NCBI GenBank assembly: GCA_964482235.1
Contig: CAYZWU010000005.1
Location: forward strand, 124,001 to 188,000
Direction: 5' to 3'
From: CAYZWU01 sp964482235
GTDB lineage: Bacteria > Planctomycetota > B15-G4 > CAYZWU01
DNA length: 64,000 nt
Shown piece by piece: positions 54,179-63,732 of the stretch. Positions within the stretch are counted from its first letter, which is position 1; every line of letters starts with the position of its first letter. The translations under genes and the position numbers were made by a program. Below the pieces are notes generated by a model. The model searched no databases, was not told the origin of the DNA, and saw only the letters and a list, made by a program, of their open reading frames with translations.

Positions 54179-56638
54179 CTACGTCCTGATACGTTCCATT
54201 TTGGGATCGTACATCGGCCTCGATGAAACCTCGGCCGGGTACATCCTGCCGGCGATGTCGACCTCCCATCGGCCCTCATCAAGGTAGGCCTTGTCGACGG
54301 GCTTGCCGGCCTCGATCATGGCCAGACCGACGGCTCCGCCCAGGGTGAATCCGTAGCTCGCCGCGCGGATATAGCCCACCGCCTTGTTGTTGCGATAAAC
54401 GACCTCGGCGTGGTAGAGCAGCGGATCGGGATCCTTGACCAGCACCTGCAGCAGGCGCCGGTTGTAGGCGGGTCCCTGCGCCTTCTTCTCCATGCAGCAG
54501 GCCTTGCCGAGAAAGTCCGGCTTGGACAGGTCCACGAAGAAACCGAGACCGGCCTCGAAGGCATCGTCGGTGTTGTCGATGTCGTGGCCGTAATCGCGGT
54601 AGGCCTTTTCCATGCGCAGGCTGCCCAGGGCCTTCAGACCGGCGTGACGCAGGCCGAAGCTCTTTCCCGACTCGACCACGCGATCATAGACGTGCACGGC
54701 TTGTTCCGAGGGGATGCACAGCTCGTAGCCGAGCTCGCCGACATAGGTGATGCGGTTGCACAAGACGCGTGCGAATCCGATGTCGATCTCGCGCGCGGTA
54801 CGGAACGGGAAGGCCTCGTTGGACATGTCCGTCGAGGTGATGGATTGCAGAAGCTCACGCGACCTGGGTCCTTGCACGTTGAGCTGTCCGATGCCTCCCG
54901 TGATGTCGGTGACGAAGCATTGCGCGTCGTCGGGGATGTGGCGCCTGATCCAGGTCTCCACGTGGCGGTGCATGGTGTCGGTGACAACGACGATGAAGCG
55001 CTCCTCCGTCTGCTTCGTCACCGTGACGTCGGCTTCCAGCTTGCCGCGCTCGTTGAGGAACTGGGTGTAGGTGATGGTCTCGGCCGGACCGTCGACCCTG
55101 TTGCCCGAGATGAAGTCGAGCACCTTCCCGGCATCGCGCCCCTGCACCAGGAATTTCCCCATGAACGACATGTCCATGGCGATGACGCCCTCTCGGCAGG
55201 CCCTGTGCTCCGCTTCCCAGTAGGGGAACCAGTTCTGACGTCCCCACGAAAGTTTCTCGACCTTCGGTTCCCTACCTTCCGGCGCATACCAGGCCGGACT
55301 TTCCCAGCCGCTCACGTCGGTGAAGTAGGCGCGCTGGTCCTTCATCCGATCGTGGAAGGGCGAACGCCTGCAGTCGCGCGCCGTCTGGGGCACGCGGGTC
55401 GGGTAGTGTCTCCGGTAGACCAGCCCCAGCGTCTCGACCACACGTGTCTTGCGGTATTCGGGATTGCACTGATAAGGGTGGAAGCGGTCCACGTTGATGC
55501 CGGTGATGTCCGCGCCCGGGTCGCCGGTGGTGATCCATCGGGCCATGATCCTGCCGAGTCCCCCACCGGTGATGATGCCGATGGAATTGAGCCCCGCGGC
55601 CACGAAGTAGTTCCGGACCTCCGGCGCCTCGCCGAAAGCCACACCCATATCGGGTGTGAAGCTCTCCGGTCCGCAGAAGAACTTCACGACGCCGGTATCC
55701 TTCGAGACGGGGATGCGACTCATGGCTTTTTCGACGAAAGGCATCATGCGATCCCAGTCAGGCTGAATCTCGCCGAAGGAAAAATCGTCGGGGACGCCGT
55801 TCACCTTCCAGGGGGCGCAGACCGGCTCGAACAGGCCGATCATCAGGCCGCCGCCTTCCTCCCTGTAGTAGCCGTGACAGGAAGGATCCTCGATGATGGG
55901 AAGATCCCGCGTCATTCCCTCGATGGGCTCGGTGATGAGATAGTAGTGCTCCGTCGACTGGTTCGGGATGGAGACGCCGCTCTGAGCGCCAAGCTGCCTG
56001 GCCCACATGCCGGCGCAGTTGACCACGAACTCGGCCTCGATGCCGCCCTGCGTCGTGGTCACTCCGGCGGCACGGCCGTTCCGGATCGTGACGCCCATGA
56101 CCGGAACGCCCTCGACGATCTGAACGCCCTTCTGCCGGGCGCCCTTGGCCAGGGCCATGGTGGCATCCACGGGGTTGACGCGCCCGTCCTGTGGCAGATA
56201 GAAGCCTGCCTCGATGTCCTCCACCCTGGCCAGGGGGAAGAGCTTCTTCACCTCGTCAGGACCGATCTCCTCGACGTCGTTGCCGCACATCCGGTTGAAA
56301 GCGGCCACACGGCGATACTCCTCCAGACGGTCCCCGTCCGCGGCCAGTTCGATGAAACCCAAGGGCTCGAAGCCGGTGGAATGCCCCGTTTCCGCCTCGA
56401 GTCGACCGTATAGGTCGCGCGTGTACATGCGCATTTCGACCGAGGTCTCCGACGTCGAGCCGAAGGTGGTCATCAGGCCCGCCGCGTGCCAGGTCGTGCC
56501 GCAGGTCAGCTGGTCGCGCTCGAGAAGGACCACGTCGCCCCAGCCCCTGTGACCCAGATGGTAGGCCACCGAACATCCGATGACACCGCCACCCACGATC
56601 ACGACGCGGGCCCTGCGAGGTATTTCATGACTTGCCAT
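54179..56638 (-). CDS. Dimethylglycine/sarcosine dehydrogenase-like FAD protein with GcvT domain
   Basis: An 819-residue cytosolic protein. The ATG at 56638 has AGGAG five bases upstream; in-frame ATGs further out add no conserved sequence. The FAD-binding DAO domain covers about 1-400 (VVIVGGGVIGCSVAYHLG at the start, GTTWHAAGLMTTFG) and the GcvT-like folate-binding domain about 430-815 (FLNERGKLEADVTVT, NVQGPRSRELLQ, GYELCIPSEQAVHVYDR). This is the plan of dimethylglycine and sarcosine dehydrogenases, which demethylate N-methylglycines and pass the one-carbon unit to tetrahydrofolate. It converges on the sulfatase gene. Substrate choice among N-methyl compounds is not determined by sequence. 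Confidence 0.88.
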   Translation of the reverse strand: MASHEIPRRARVVIVGGGVIGCSVAYHLGHRGWGDVVLLERDQLTCGTTWHAAGLMTTFGSTSETSVEMRMYTRDLYGRLEAETGHSTGFEPLGFIELAADGDRLEEYRRVAAFNRMCGNDVEEIGPDEVKKLFPLARVEDIEAGFYLPQDGRVNPVDATMALAKGARQKGVQIVEGVPVMGVTIRNGRAAGVTTTQGGIEAEFVVNCAGMWARQLGAQSGVSIPNQSTEHYYLITEPIEGMTRDLPIIEDPSCHGYYREEGGGLMIGLFEPVCAPWKVNGVPDDFSFGEIQPDWDRMMPFVEKAMSRIPVSKDTGVVKFFCGPESFTPDMGVAFGEAPEVRNYFVAAGLNSIGIITGGGLGRIMARWITTGDPGADITGINVDRFHPYQCNPEYRKTRVVETLGLVYRRHYPTRVPQTARDCRRSPFHDRMKDQRAYFTDVSGWESPAWYAPEGREPKVEKLSWGRQNWFPYWEAEHRACREGVIAMDMSFMGKFLVQGRDAGKVLDFISGNRVDGPAETITYTQFLNERGKLEADVTVTKQTEERFIVVVTDTMHRHVETWIRRHIPDDAQCFVTDITGGIGQLNVQGPRSRELLQSITSTDMSNEAFPFRTAREIDIGFARVLCNRITYVGELGYELCIPSEQAVHVYDRVVESGKSFGLRHAGLKALGSLRMEKAYRDYGHDIDNTDDAFEAGLGFFVDLSKPDFLGKACCMEKKAQGPAYNRRLLQVLVKDPDPLLYHAEVVYRNNKAVGYIRAASYGFTLGGAVGLAMIEAGKPVDKAYLDEGRWEVDIAGRMYPAEVSSRPMYDPKMERIRT

Positions 56639-56715
56639 GGCAGCTCCTGTATCCAGTTTCTCGGTGGCATTGAGCATCCCGGCCGGCTGCAGGCGCCCCG
56701 GCCTTCTGTAGGGGC

Positions 56716-57972
56716 TCAGGCTTTCAGACCTTCGAGATCTGCTTCCAGCTTCTTGTTGCTCTTGACGATTTCCGGCCACGTCACCTTCCGGCCCTCGTAG
56801 GCGGCGGTGCGGCCGAGGACGGTCATGAGGTTGCTGCGGACGCTCGGGGCGACCGTTGGATTGTCGAAATTCCCCTTGAAGATGTTTTCATGGAAGGCCG
56901 CTATGTTGCCGACAGCCCCCTCCGTGTATATCCCGGGACTCTTGCCGCCGCTGTAGGCCTCCTGCCCCCGTATGATCACCTCTCCCCCGTACCGGGTTTC
57001 CAGGACTCCCCTGGAACCGAACATCCTGTTCCTGATGCCTCCCGGGCTGCCATGGCCCTCGAACTGCCTCGAGCTGAAGGTGATGCCGACCTGATCCGGA
57101 TACTGGAAGAAGAGCGCGAAATGATCCCAGCACGTGCCGATCCTGGGGCGCGCCTTGAGACCGCCGGACCCGACGGCATATTCCGGTTCCTGATCCATGA
57201 TCCAGCTGGCCACGTCCAGGGTATGGATGTTCTGTTCCGTTATGATGTCCCCGGAGAGGGCCCTGTCCAGCCCCCAGGCCCGCAGGCGGTTCTCGGGATA
57301 ATCCGGATTCTCTTCGAGGAGCTTGTACTTGGATGTGAAAGGGTTGCCGGCATGGTAGCTCGATTCTCCGAAGACGAGCTCGCCGATGGCTCCGCCATGG
57401 ACGCGCTCGAGGGCCTCGCAGTAGAACGGATCGACCCGGGTCTGGAAATCGACGAGAAAACAGAGCTTGCGGGATGTCGCCTTCCTGCCGCTTTCCGCGA
57501 TGCTGCGGCAGCCGGGTCCATCCACCGCCACCGGCTTGGCCATATAAACGTGGCAGCCGGCATCCACGGCTTCCGCGGCCTGTTCCGGGTGGAAATAAGG
57601 CGGGCTCTCGATGGCCACGGCGTCGACCTCGTCCAGGAGCTTGAGGGAACAGGACAAACCGGTATGGCGCTTGGTCTTTTCCACACCGAACCTGTCGCCG
57701 AAAGCATCGACCCTGTCTTCGAAATAATCTGCCGCGGCCGCGATATGATATCCGCCGTGGCGCTTGAAAAGTTCGGCGATCCAGGTTCCGCGCCCCCCGC
57801 AGCCGACCATTCCCAGATTGAGCCTGGAGTTGGCTGCGGTACCGCGGACCAGTTCGGGCTTCATTATCGTGAACGAGAAGGCTGCAGCGCCGGCACCGGC
57901 CATGAACCGGCGGCGAGTCACCCTCATCCTGCCCGCCGCTGCACGGGACGTGTTCGACTTCCTTGACATCAT
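56716..57972 (-). CDS. Gfo/Idh/MocA family oxidoreductase with Tat signal
   Basis: A 418-residue protein. Two adjacent ATGs are possible (57972 and 57969); AGGAGG fits the second slightly better. A twin-arginine signal (TRRRFMAGAGAAAFSFTIM) precedes the Rossmann domain (LNLGMVGCGGRGTWIAELF). The Gfo/Idh/MocA catalytic region includes VYMAKPVAVDGPG, where the usual EKP lysine is present. Export with bound NAD(P), as in glucose-fructose oxidoreductase, explains the Tat signal. Such enzymes oxidise or reduce sugar hydroxyls. The gene is 77 bases before the DMGDH-like gene on the same strand. Confidence 0.9.
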   Translation of the reverse strand: MMSRKSNTSRAAAGRMRVTRRRFMAGAGAAAFSFTIMKPELVRGTAANSRLNLGMVGCGGRGTWIAELFKRHGGYHIAAAADYFEDRVDAFGDRFGVEKTKRHTGLSCSLKLLDEVDAVAIESPPYFHPEQAAEAVDAGCHVYMAKPVAVDGPGCRSIAESGRKATSRKLCFLVDFQTRVDPFYCEALERVHGGAIGELVFGESSYHAGNPFTSKYKLLEENPDYPENRLRAWGLDRALSGDIITEQNIHTLDVASWIMDQEPEYAVGSGGLKARPRIGTCWDHFALFFQYPDQVGITFSSRQFEGHGSPGGIRNRMFGSRGVLETRYGGEVIIRGQEAYSGGKSPGIYTEGAVGNIAAFHENIFKGNFDNPTVAPSVRSNLMTVLGRTAAYEGRKVTWPEIVKSNKKLEADLEGLKA

Positions 57973-58250
57973 CGATCCTCCTTATTCCATACCGGCGCCA
58001 GGGATATCTGGCCATGGTTCGGCGCAGCTGATCCTGATTCTCATTTTTCTCTTTCCTGCCGGAGTTGACAAGGATGTGCGTCGATCCGGATTCGACCGGT
58101 CGACCCGGATTCAGGGTGGGAATGGACGGGAAGACGGTCCGCCCGGGGTGGATCGAAGCATCGACCTCGACACTGCGGACCGTCGGCACAGCGTTTGCAC
58201 GACCTGTGCGTAGACACTGTTCTTTCACTTCAGACTGGAGGCGCATCGCA

Positions 58251-60635
58251 ATGAAACGTTACATCCTGTTCCCTCTGTTACCGTTTCTACTCACCCTCCT
58301 CCTTCCCTTTCCCGCAGACGCCCAGGGGCTCTACATCGATTCCGCTTCATCTTCGCGTGAATCTCTTCTCCGTTCTCCGGCAGATCCTGCTCTGTCGCTC
58401 ACGAAACGCCGCCTCAGCATCGAGGTCGTCGATGCAAGCGCTACCGTGACTCTCTCGGAGACCTTTCACAACAGCTCCCAATCGATGCTCGAGGGAACCT
58501 ATGTCTTTCCCCTGCCGCCCGATGCCGCTGCCACGGGAGTGTCGCTTCGCATCAACGAAAAGTTGGTGGCAGGCGAGATGCTGGATCGGGATCGGGCTCG
58601 GAAAATCTACACCGACATCGTGCGCAAGGAGCGCGATCCGGGTCTTCTCGAATACGTGGGCCTTGGATTGCTGCGAGCGTCGGTCTTTCCCATCGCGCCG
58701 GAAAGCGACGTTGTCGTCACGCTCTCCTTCGTGTCCGCTGTCAGGCAGGTCGACTCCCTGTGGCACTTCTCATTCCCTTTGACCACAAGAGTCGGCGGCG
58801 AACCCGAGGTCGTGATCGATGCCTCGATCAGATCCCAGCGCGCCATCCGCAACATCTTCTCACCCACGCACGGAATCGACGTCGCGCGGATCAGCGACCA
58901 CGCGGCGCGCGTCACCCACGAGGGGCGCCACAGGGAGCACAGGAACTTCAGTCTCTACTATTCACTCTCCAACGAGGAGTACGGCTTCTCGCTGCTCACC
59001 CACTCGACCCAGGAGAGGGAGAACTTTTTCATGCTCATGCTCTCGCCGAGGTTCGACCTCGATCCTGGAAAGGTCATCCCCAAGGACGTGGTCTTCGTCA
59101 TCGACAAGTCGGGCAGCATGGAAGGAGAGAAATGGGCGCAGGCCAGTGCAGCGCTCAAGTACTGCATCAGGCAGCTCGACGGAGAGGACCGGTTCGGGAT
59201 CCTGGCTTTCTCGACGGATACGAGGCTCTTCAAACCCTCGCTCGTCAAGGCCGACGACAGGGCCAAGACGCGGGCATCAGCCTTTGTCGACAGGCTCGAA
59301 CCCAAGGGCGGAACCGACCTGCACGGAGCCCTCCTTCAGGCTCTGGGGCGGCTGTCGAGATCGAACAGGCTCTGCATGGTGGCCCTGCTCACCGACGGCC
59401 TGCCGTCCGTCGGCGTGACCGACCCGGATCGGATCATCCGCGCTGTCGAGAAGAAGAACAAGATGAAGTCCAGGATCTTCAACTTCGGTGTGGGTCACGA
59501 CGTGAACACTTTTCTCCTCGACTCGATCACCCGCGCGACCAGGGGCGCCACCGAGTACATCGACGAGGGGGAAAACATCGAGCTCAAGGTCTCGTCCTAC
59601 TTCTCCAAGATCTCCGATCCGGTTCTGACCGACGTGGCCCTGGCCTTCGAGGGCGTGGAGACCTTCGACGTCTATCCCAGGCCGATGAATGATATCTTTG
59701 CCGGATCTTCGCTCGTCGCCGTGGGACGGTTCGAGGGGAGTCACGTTGAGAAGGAAAGCGCCATTGTCGGCAAGAAGGGATCGATGATCTTGACCGGCAG
59801 GATCGGCGGCGAACCGGTGACATTCCCCTTCGAGGCCGAGTTCCGCGGGAAGGGAGAGGCTGATTTCCTCCCCACCTACTGGGCCATGCGAAAGATCGGC
59901 TACCTTCTGAACGAAATCCGACTGTCCGGGCCCAGCGACGAGGTCGAGAAGGAAGTGATCTCTCTTGCCAGGAAGTACAGCCTCGTGACACCCTACACAT
60001 CGGCCCTGGTCCTCGAGGACGAGGAACGGCTCGCGCAGGCAACCGATCGACAGGGCCGCAGCCAGCCGGCCGACAGTGTCCCGGGCACCGGGGGATCCAA
60101 ACCCAAGGCGAGCGTGCCCGGTACCCCTTCCGGGCCGGGGACTCAGAGCGGAACCCTGAGCCGCCGTCATCGTCTCGCCCGCCGCGGCAAACCGGTCACC
60201 CTTCCGGGGAGGGGTACTTCGACCGGCGGAATGGGGCGCAAAGCACGAAGAGGTGGCCCAAGCGGAGCTTGCATCCCTTCTCCCGGGCCCGCCGCCACGG
60301 GAAAGAAGAGTGTCAAGGAAGCCAAGAACCTCGATCGTCTGGAGCGGTTCGGCAACCTCCCCACCGGAAAGCCGCCGGGGGAATCGTCGGGCAAAAAGGA
60401 ACCCCAGGTCGTTCACCTGGGCACGCTCAGCTTTTTGCACGTGGGCGATCGCCTCGTCGATTCGCGATTCACCGCTTCGATGAAAGACAAATTGATCCGG
60501 ATCCAGGCATTCTCGGACGAGTACTTCGCCCTCCTCGACAAGGGCGAGGAGGTGAAGAAGATCCTGGCTCTCGGCGAGAAGATCATCTTCCTCTTCGACA
60601 AGAAGGTCTACGAGATCTATTCGAAGAGCGACTGA
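58251..60635 (+). CDS. VIT domain plus von Willebrand factor A domain protein, secreted
   Basis: A 794-residue protein. GGAGG lies nine bases before the ATG at 58251, which starts a signal peptide (MKRYILFPLLPFLLTLLLPF). The VIT domain covers about 40-170 (LSETFHNSSQSMLEGTYVFP). The VWA domain about 278-455 has a complete MIDAS start D285KSGS (VFVIDKSGSMEGEKWAQAS) and later Thr/Asp positions (GGTDLHGALLQ, ALLTDGLPSVG). A Gly/Pro/Ser/Arg-rich low-complexity stretch (about 605-700) and a C-terminal helical part follow. The family is related to inter-alpha-trypsin inhibitor heavy chains. Cell-surface protein binding is likely; the partner is unknown. It has no obvious operon partners. Confidence 0.9.
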   Translation: MKRYILFPLLPFLLTLLLPFPADAQGLYIDSASSSRESLLRSPADPALSLTKRRLSIEVVDASATVTLSETFHNSSQSMLEGTYVFPLPPDAAATGVSLRINEKLVAGEMLDRDRARKIYTDIVRKERDPGLLEYVGLGLLRASVFPIAPESDVVVTLSFVSAVRQVDSLWHFSFPLTTRVGGEPEVVIDASIRSQRAIRNIFSPTHGIDVARISDHAARVTHEGRHREHRNFSLYYSLSNEEYGFSLLTHSTQERENFFMLMLSPRFDLDPGKVIPKDVVFVIDKSGSMEGEKWAQASAALKYCIRQLDGEDRFGILAFSTDTRLFKPSLVKADDRAKTRASAFVDRLEPKGGTDLHGALLQALGRLSRSNRLCMVALLTDGLPSVGVTDPDRIIRAVEKKNKMKSRIFNFGVGHDVNTFLLDSITRATRGATEYIDEGENIELKVSSYFSKISDPVLTDVALAFEGVETFDVYPRPMNDIFAGSSLVAVGRFEGSHVEKESAIVGKKGSMILTGRIGGEPVTFPFEAEFRGKGEADFLPTYWAMRKIGYLLNEIRLSGPSDEVEKEVISLARKYSLVTPYTSALVLEDEERLAQATDRQGRSQPADSVPGTGGSKPKASVPGTPSGPGTQSGTLSRRHRLARRGKPVTLPGRGTSTGGMGRKARRGGPSGACIPSPGPAATGKKSVKEAKNLDRLERFGNLPTGKPPGESSGKKEPQVVHLGTLSFLHVGDRLVDSRFTASMKDKLIRIQAFSDEYFALLDKGEEVKKILALGEKIIFLFDKKVYEIYSKSD

Positions 60636-60730
60636 TTTCCCTACCTGGAATCGTGTCCATGACGGTCCGTGGCGATTCCCCGTGAATCCGTCCACCGGAT
60701 CGGAATGCGCCGCCCCGTCCGCGCCCTGCA

Positions 60731-62359
60731 TTAGACATCCCTGATCAGCACCTCGCGCACCACGATCTTCATGGCGCCGAACTGGGCGCCGGCATGGACC
60801 TGGAAGCCGATGCGTCCCGTGCCGCTGGTGTCATCGTGCACGTCGGCGATGAGACGGTTGTTGATCCAGGTCTGGACATGATCCCCTTCGGCGCGGACGA
60901 CCATGGTGTTCCAGGTGTCGCGGTTCACGATGGTCGTGTCCTCGTTCATGGCGAGAAACATCTTGCCCGTGCAGTAGAGCGTGCCCGAGTAGCACTCGGG
61001 ATTCCTGTACTCCAGGATGTCAGCCTGGTACGCCTGCCTCGCCGACTGGTAGCGGAACCAGATCCCCGTGTTGCAGGGCCACTCGACCCGATAGGTGACC
61101 TTCAGCACGAAATCGCTGAACGCCGCCTCGGTCAGGAGGTCGCCGGGAGCGTTGCCTTCGCCCTGGCCGCCCACGATGCAGTTTCCTTTCACGGTCCATT
61201 CAGCGCCGCCCTCGGCCTTCCAGCCGGCAAGGTCCTTTCCGTTGAACAGAGGGACAAAAGCCCGGTCCGTCTTCACGTTGGACGGCTCTCCCCTGTCAAG
61301 CCGCATCACGAGCAGTTCGTTGATCAGGACCTGGCCGCCCTTGCCGCCGGGGCGGCTCTCCACGTGCAGCCCGATCCGGCCGCGAGCAGGAATCTTCGTT
61401 CGCACCGATCCTATCTCTTCCCCGTTGAGCCAGACCTGGATGCGATCACCCTCGACCCTGGCTGAAAGGGTGTTCCACGTTTCCCGGCTGGACAGATCCC
61501 CGTTCAGATTGGCCAGGGCCAGGCCCTTGCCGCTCAGCAGGACGCTGCCCGTGAATGCCGGGGGATCGTCGCTTTCGAGGATTTCGATGCGGGGGCCTTG
61601 CCGGCCCACGGAACGCAGCCAGATGCCGGCGTTCACGTCCCCGGAAACGCGGAAGGTGGTCGAGAGGAGAAAATCCTCGTAGACAGCGTCTGTCCAGAGG
61701 TCGCCGCTCCGGCCCTCCGGCCCCGGCGCGGCCTTGATCCGGCCGCTCTCAACGGACCAGGCTGCACCGCCAGACGGGTGCCAGCCGGAAAGATCGCTCT
61801 TGTTGAAGACCGGGATCCACTTCTGAGCCTGATCGGCTTTCTTTTCAGTCCGCGACTCCCTGACGATGTTGTGCGTGCCGTGGCAGTCCGTGCAGATCGA
61901 TCCGGTCGAGATCACCCTTCCGTTCGGCCGGGAGCGCCCGAGCCATTCCTTGCGGAAAGCCTCGACCGCCGCCTGATCATGATGGAAGTCTTCCTCGTGG
62001 CAGCCGGTGCACATCAAGGCCACCTCGACCCGACCGTAAAGGCGGTCCGGCTTGGTCATCAGCATCTCATCGTGCATGTGATCCGTGGACGGGCCGTGGC
62101 ATTCCGTGCAGGAGATCGCTTCGGTCAGGTGGATCTTCGTGATCTCCTCGTCGAGCAGATCGAAATGACAGACCGTGCAGAGGGCGTTCCTCTTTGCCGC
62201 CTCGCTGATGTCGGATTCGTCCTGCGGCGCCAGCGAATCCGCCGCGGAGCCGGAAATCAGCATGCAGCCGACAAGTATCAATCCCGGCACGGCCAGGCGC
62301 CAGCCTGCACTCCTGTCCGTGCGAATTCGCAGTCGGCGTCCCGCTTCTCCTTCAGGCAC
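60731..62359 (-). CDS. Tetraheme cytochrome c fused to two DUF1080 (3-keto-disaccharide hydrolase) domains
   Basis: A 542-residue protein with a GTG start at 62359 supported by GGAG eight bases upstream. After an N-terminal hydrophobic export segment (about 21-40) come four c-haem motifs at residues 61-65 (CTVCH), 84-88 (CTECH), 117-121 (CTGCH) and 156-160 (CTDCH). Two DUF1080 jelly-roll domains follow at about 182-345 (FNKSDLSGWHPSGGAAWSVE) and 366-542 (LFNGKDLAGWKAEGGAEWTV). DUF1080 members hydrolyse 3-keto-glycosides or bind glycans. A haem module joined to them is unusual and suggests coupling of a sugar oxidation step to cytochromes. It is 16 bases after the aldo/keto-reductase-like gene. 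Confidence 0.88.
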   Translation of the reverse strand: MPEGEAGRRLRIRTDRSAGWRLAVPGLILVGCMLISGSAADSLAPQDESDISEAAKRNALCTVCHFDLLDEEITKIHLTEAISCTECHGPSTDHMHDEMLMTKPDRLYGRVEVALMCTGCHEEDFHHDQAAVEAFRKEWLGRSRPNGRVISTGSICTDCHGTHNIVRESRTEKKADQAQKWIPVFNKSDLSGWHPSGGAAWSVESGRIKAAPGPEGRSGDLWTDAVYEDFLLSTTFRVSGDVNAGIWLRSVGRQGPRIEILESDDPPAFTGSVLLSGKGLALANLNGDLSSRETWNTLSARVEGDRIQVWLNGEEIGSVRTKIPARGRIGLHVESRPGGKGGQVLINELLVMRLDRGEPSNVKTDRAFVPLFNGKDLAGWKAEGGAEWTVKGNCIVGGQGEGNAPGDLLTEAAFSDFVLKVTYRVEWPCNTGIWFRYQSARQAYQADILEYRNPECYSGTLYCTGKMFLAMNEDTTIVNRDTWNTMVVRAEGDHVQTWINNRLIADVHDDTSGTGRIGFQVHAGAQFGAMKIVVREVLIRDV

Positions 62360-62375
62360 TATTTCAACTCCATTG

Positions 62376-63530
62376 TCAGATCACTTCCCAGTCGCGAAGC
62401 CAGGTATACTCCGCGGGAAGACTGGACCAGCCGTCGTCAGTCCTGCATACCAGCCATTCCCTGTCGGCGGGCGTCATGGAATGGAGGCGCGTGTAGGAGG
62501 CGAGGGCGGCGTTCTCCACCTCGTAGATCGTGGTGAGTCCCGGGATCGTGGCTGTGACGGCTTCGTTGGTGAGGATGCACTGGAGCGTCAGCCGCGCCAG
62601 GTCGTTCTCGTCCTTGCTGCCCACGCCCATGACGGGAAACTTCGCCGCCGCCTTGAAGAGCGTTCCGCCGAAGAAGGGCTTGATCGTCACCACGCCCACG
62701 TCCTTTTCGCGCACCGACTGGAAGATGCTCTGCACCACGTCGGAGCCGTGTCCGGCATTGACCTCTTCCACATTTTCCTTCCTGGGCGGCTTGCTCTTCT
62801 CCTTGGTCTTGGCCGTGCAGGGGAAGATCAGCATCTCCACCTCGGGAAAGGTCTCGATCACGTGCTGAAGCCAGGGGCGGCTGTGGGACGAGATGCCGAG
62901 ATGGCGTGCCTTGCCGGCCTTGCGGGCCTTCTGGAAGGTTTCGATCATGACGCCCACCTCGTCGTCGGTGTTCTTCCCGCTCATGTCGGCCTGCACGCGC
63001 CAGATGTCGAGATAGTCCGTCCTGAGGCGGCGCAGGCACTCGTCGATGTTGTGCGTGAGTGCCTTGACGGTCCGGTTGTTCGGGTTGCGCGGACCGAGCA
63101 TGTGATCGTCGGCGCCGACGATCATCTTCTCCCGCCGCTCCTTCAGGGCGGCGCCATATGCGAGGCACTCGGCCGCCGTGGTGATGTCAAGGTAGTTGAT
63201 GCCGGCGTCGATGCAGGCGCTGACGATCTCAGTCCGATTCCGAGCCACGTCCTCCGGGACCTCGTCGTTGGCAAAGGTATCCCAGTAGCGCCCCCCGTTG
63301 CGGTTTTTCCAGTGGCCGCCCAGGCTGACCTCGGAAATCATCAACCCGGTCTTGCCGAGACGGCGGTACGACATCTTCGGATTGTAGTTGACGATCTTCT
63401 TCGCTTCCGACTGCCCGGTAGGATTGTTCATGTCGTCGTCCTGCGCCGACAGGATACCGGCAATCGTCCCCGTGGCGACCAGGGAAGTGTTGCGAATGAA
63501 AGTGCGCCGTGAGAGTTCCTTGTCCTTCAC
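62376..63530 (-). CDS. Aldo/keto reductase-like protein with Tat signal
   Basis: A 384-residue protein with a twin-arginine motif (S7RRTFIRN) and the AKR barrel start MSYRRLGKTGLMISEVSLGG. Barrel elements such as DAGINYLDITTAAECLAYG and RRLRTDYLDIWRVQ-type segments (TDYLDIWRVQADM) are present. The usual catalytic tyrosine of the FDTA..YG motif is not visible: the equivalent stretch reads LDITTAAECLAYG. It may therefore be an atypical or non-catalytic member. It is first in an operon with the tetraheme-DUF1080 gene (16-base gap), which suggests a shared role in periplasmic sugar redox chemistry (inference). Confidence 0.85.
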   Translation of the reverse strand: MKDKELSRRTFIRNTSLVATGTIAGILSAQDDDMNNPTGQSEAKKIVNYNPKMSYRRLGKTGLMISEVSLGGHWKNRNGGRYWDTFANDEVPEDVARNRTEIVSACIDAGINYLDITTAAECLAYGAALKERREKMIVGADDHMLGPRNPNNRTVKALTHNIDECLRRLRTDYLDIWRVQADMSGKNTDDEVGVMIETFQKARKAGKARHLGISSHSRPWLQHVIETFPEVEMLIFPCTAKTKEKSKPPRKENVEEVNAGHGSDVVQSIFQSVREKDVGVVTIKPFFGGTLFKAAAKFPVMGVGSKDENDLARLTLQCILTNEAVTATIPGLTTIYEVENAALASYTRLHSMTPADREWLVCRTDDGWSSLPAEYTWLRDWEVI

Positions 63531-63732
63531 AGGAGGGCTCCTTTCCGACTCGAGACTTGCCCCGTTGATCCGCGCACGAAGATGATACCAGCTGTTTTGG
63601 GGTGATTACCGTGTCCATCTAATTAACATATTCGCCGGACTTCTTCGAGGGTGCAATTCGACGTATAGGCTCGATGGAACGAGTTCTGGGACCGAAAGAG
63701 CCTACCCAAGTAATTGGACAGGCGAGCAGCGG

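Noticed and set aside
54410..56413. Long plus-strand frame of about 667 codons over the DMGDH-like gene
   Set aside because: The minus-strand gene has complete FAD and GcvT motifs; the plus-strand product is an antisense shadow.
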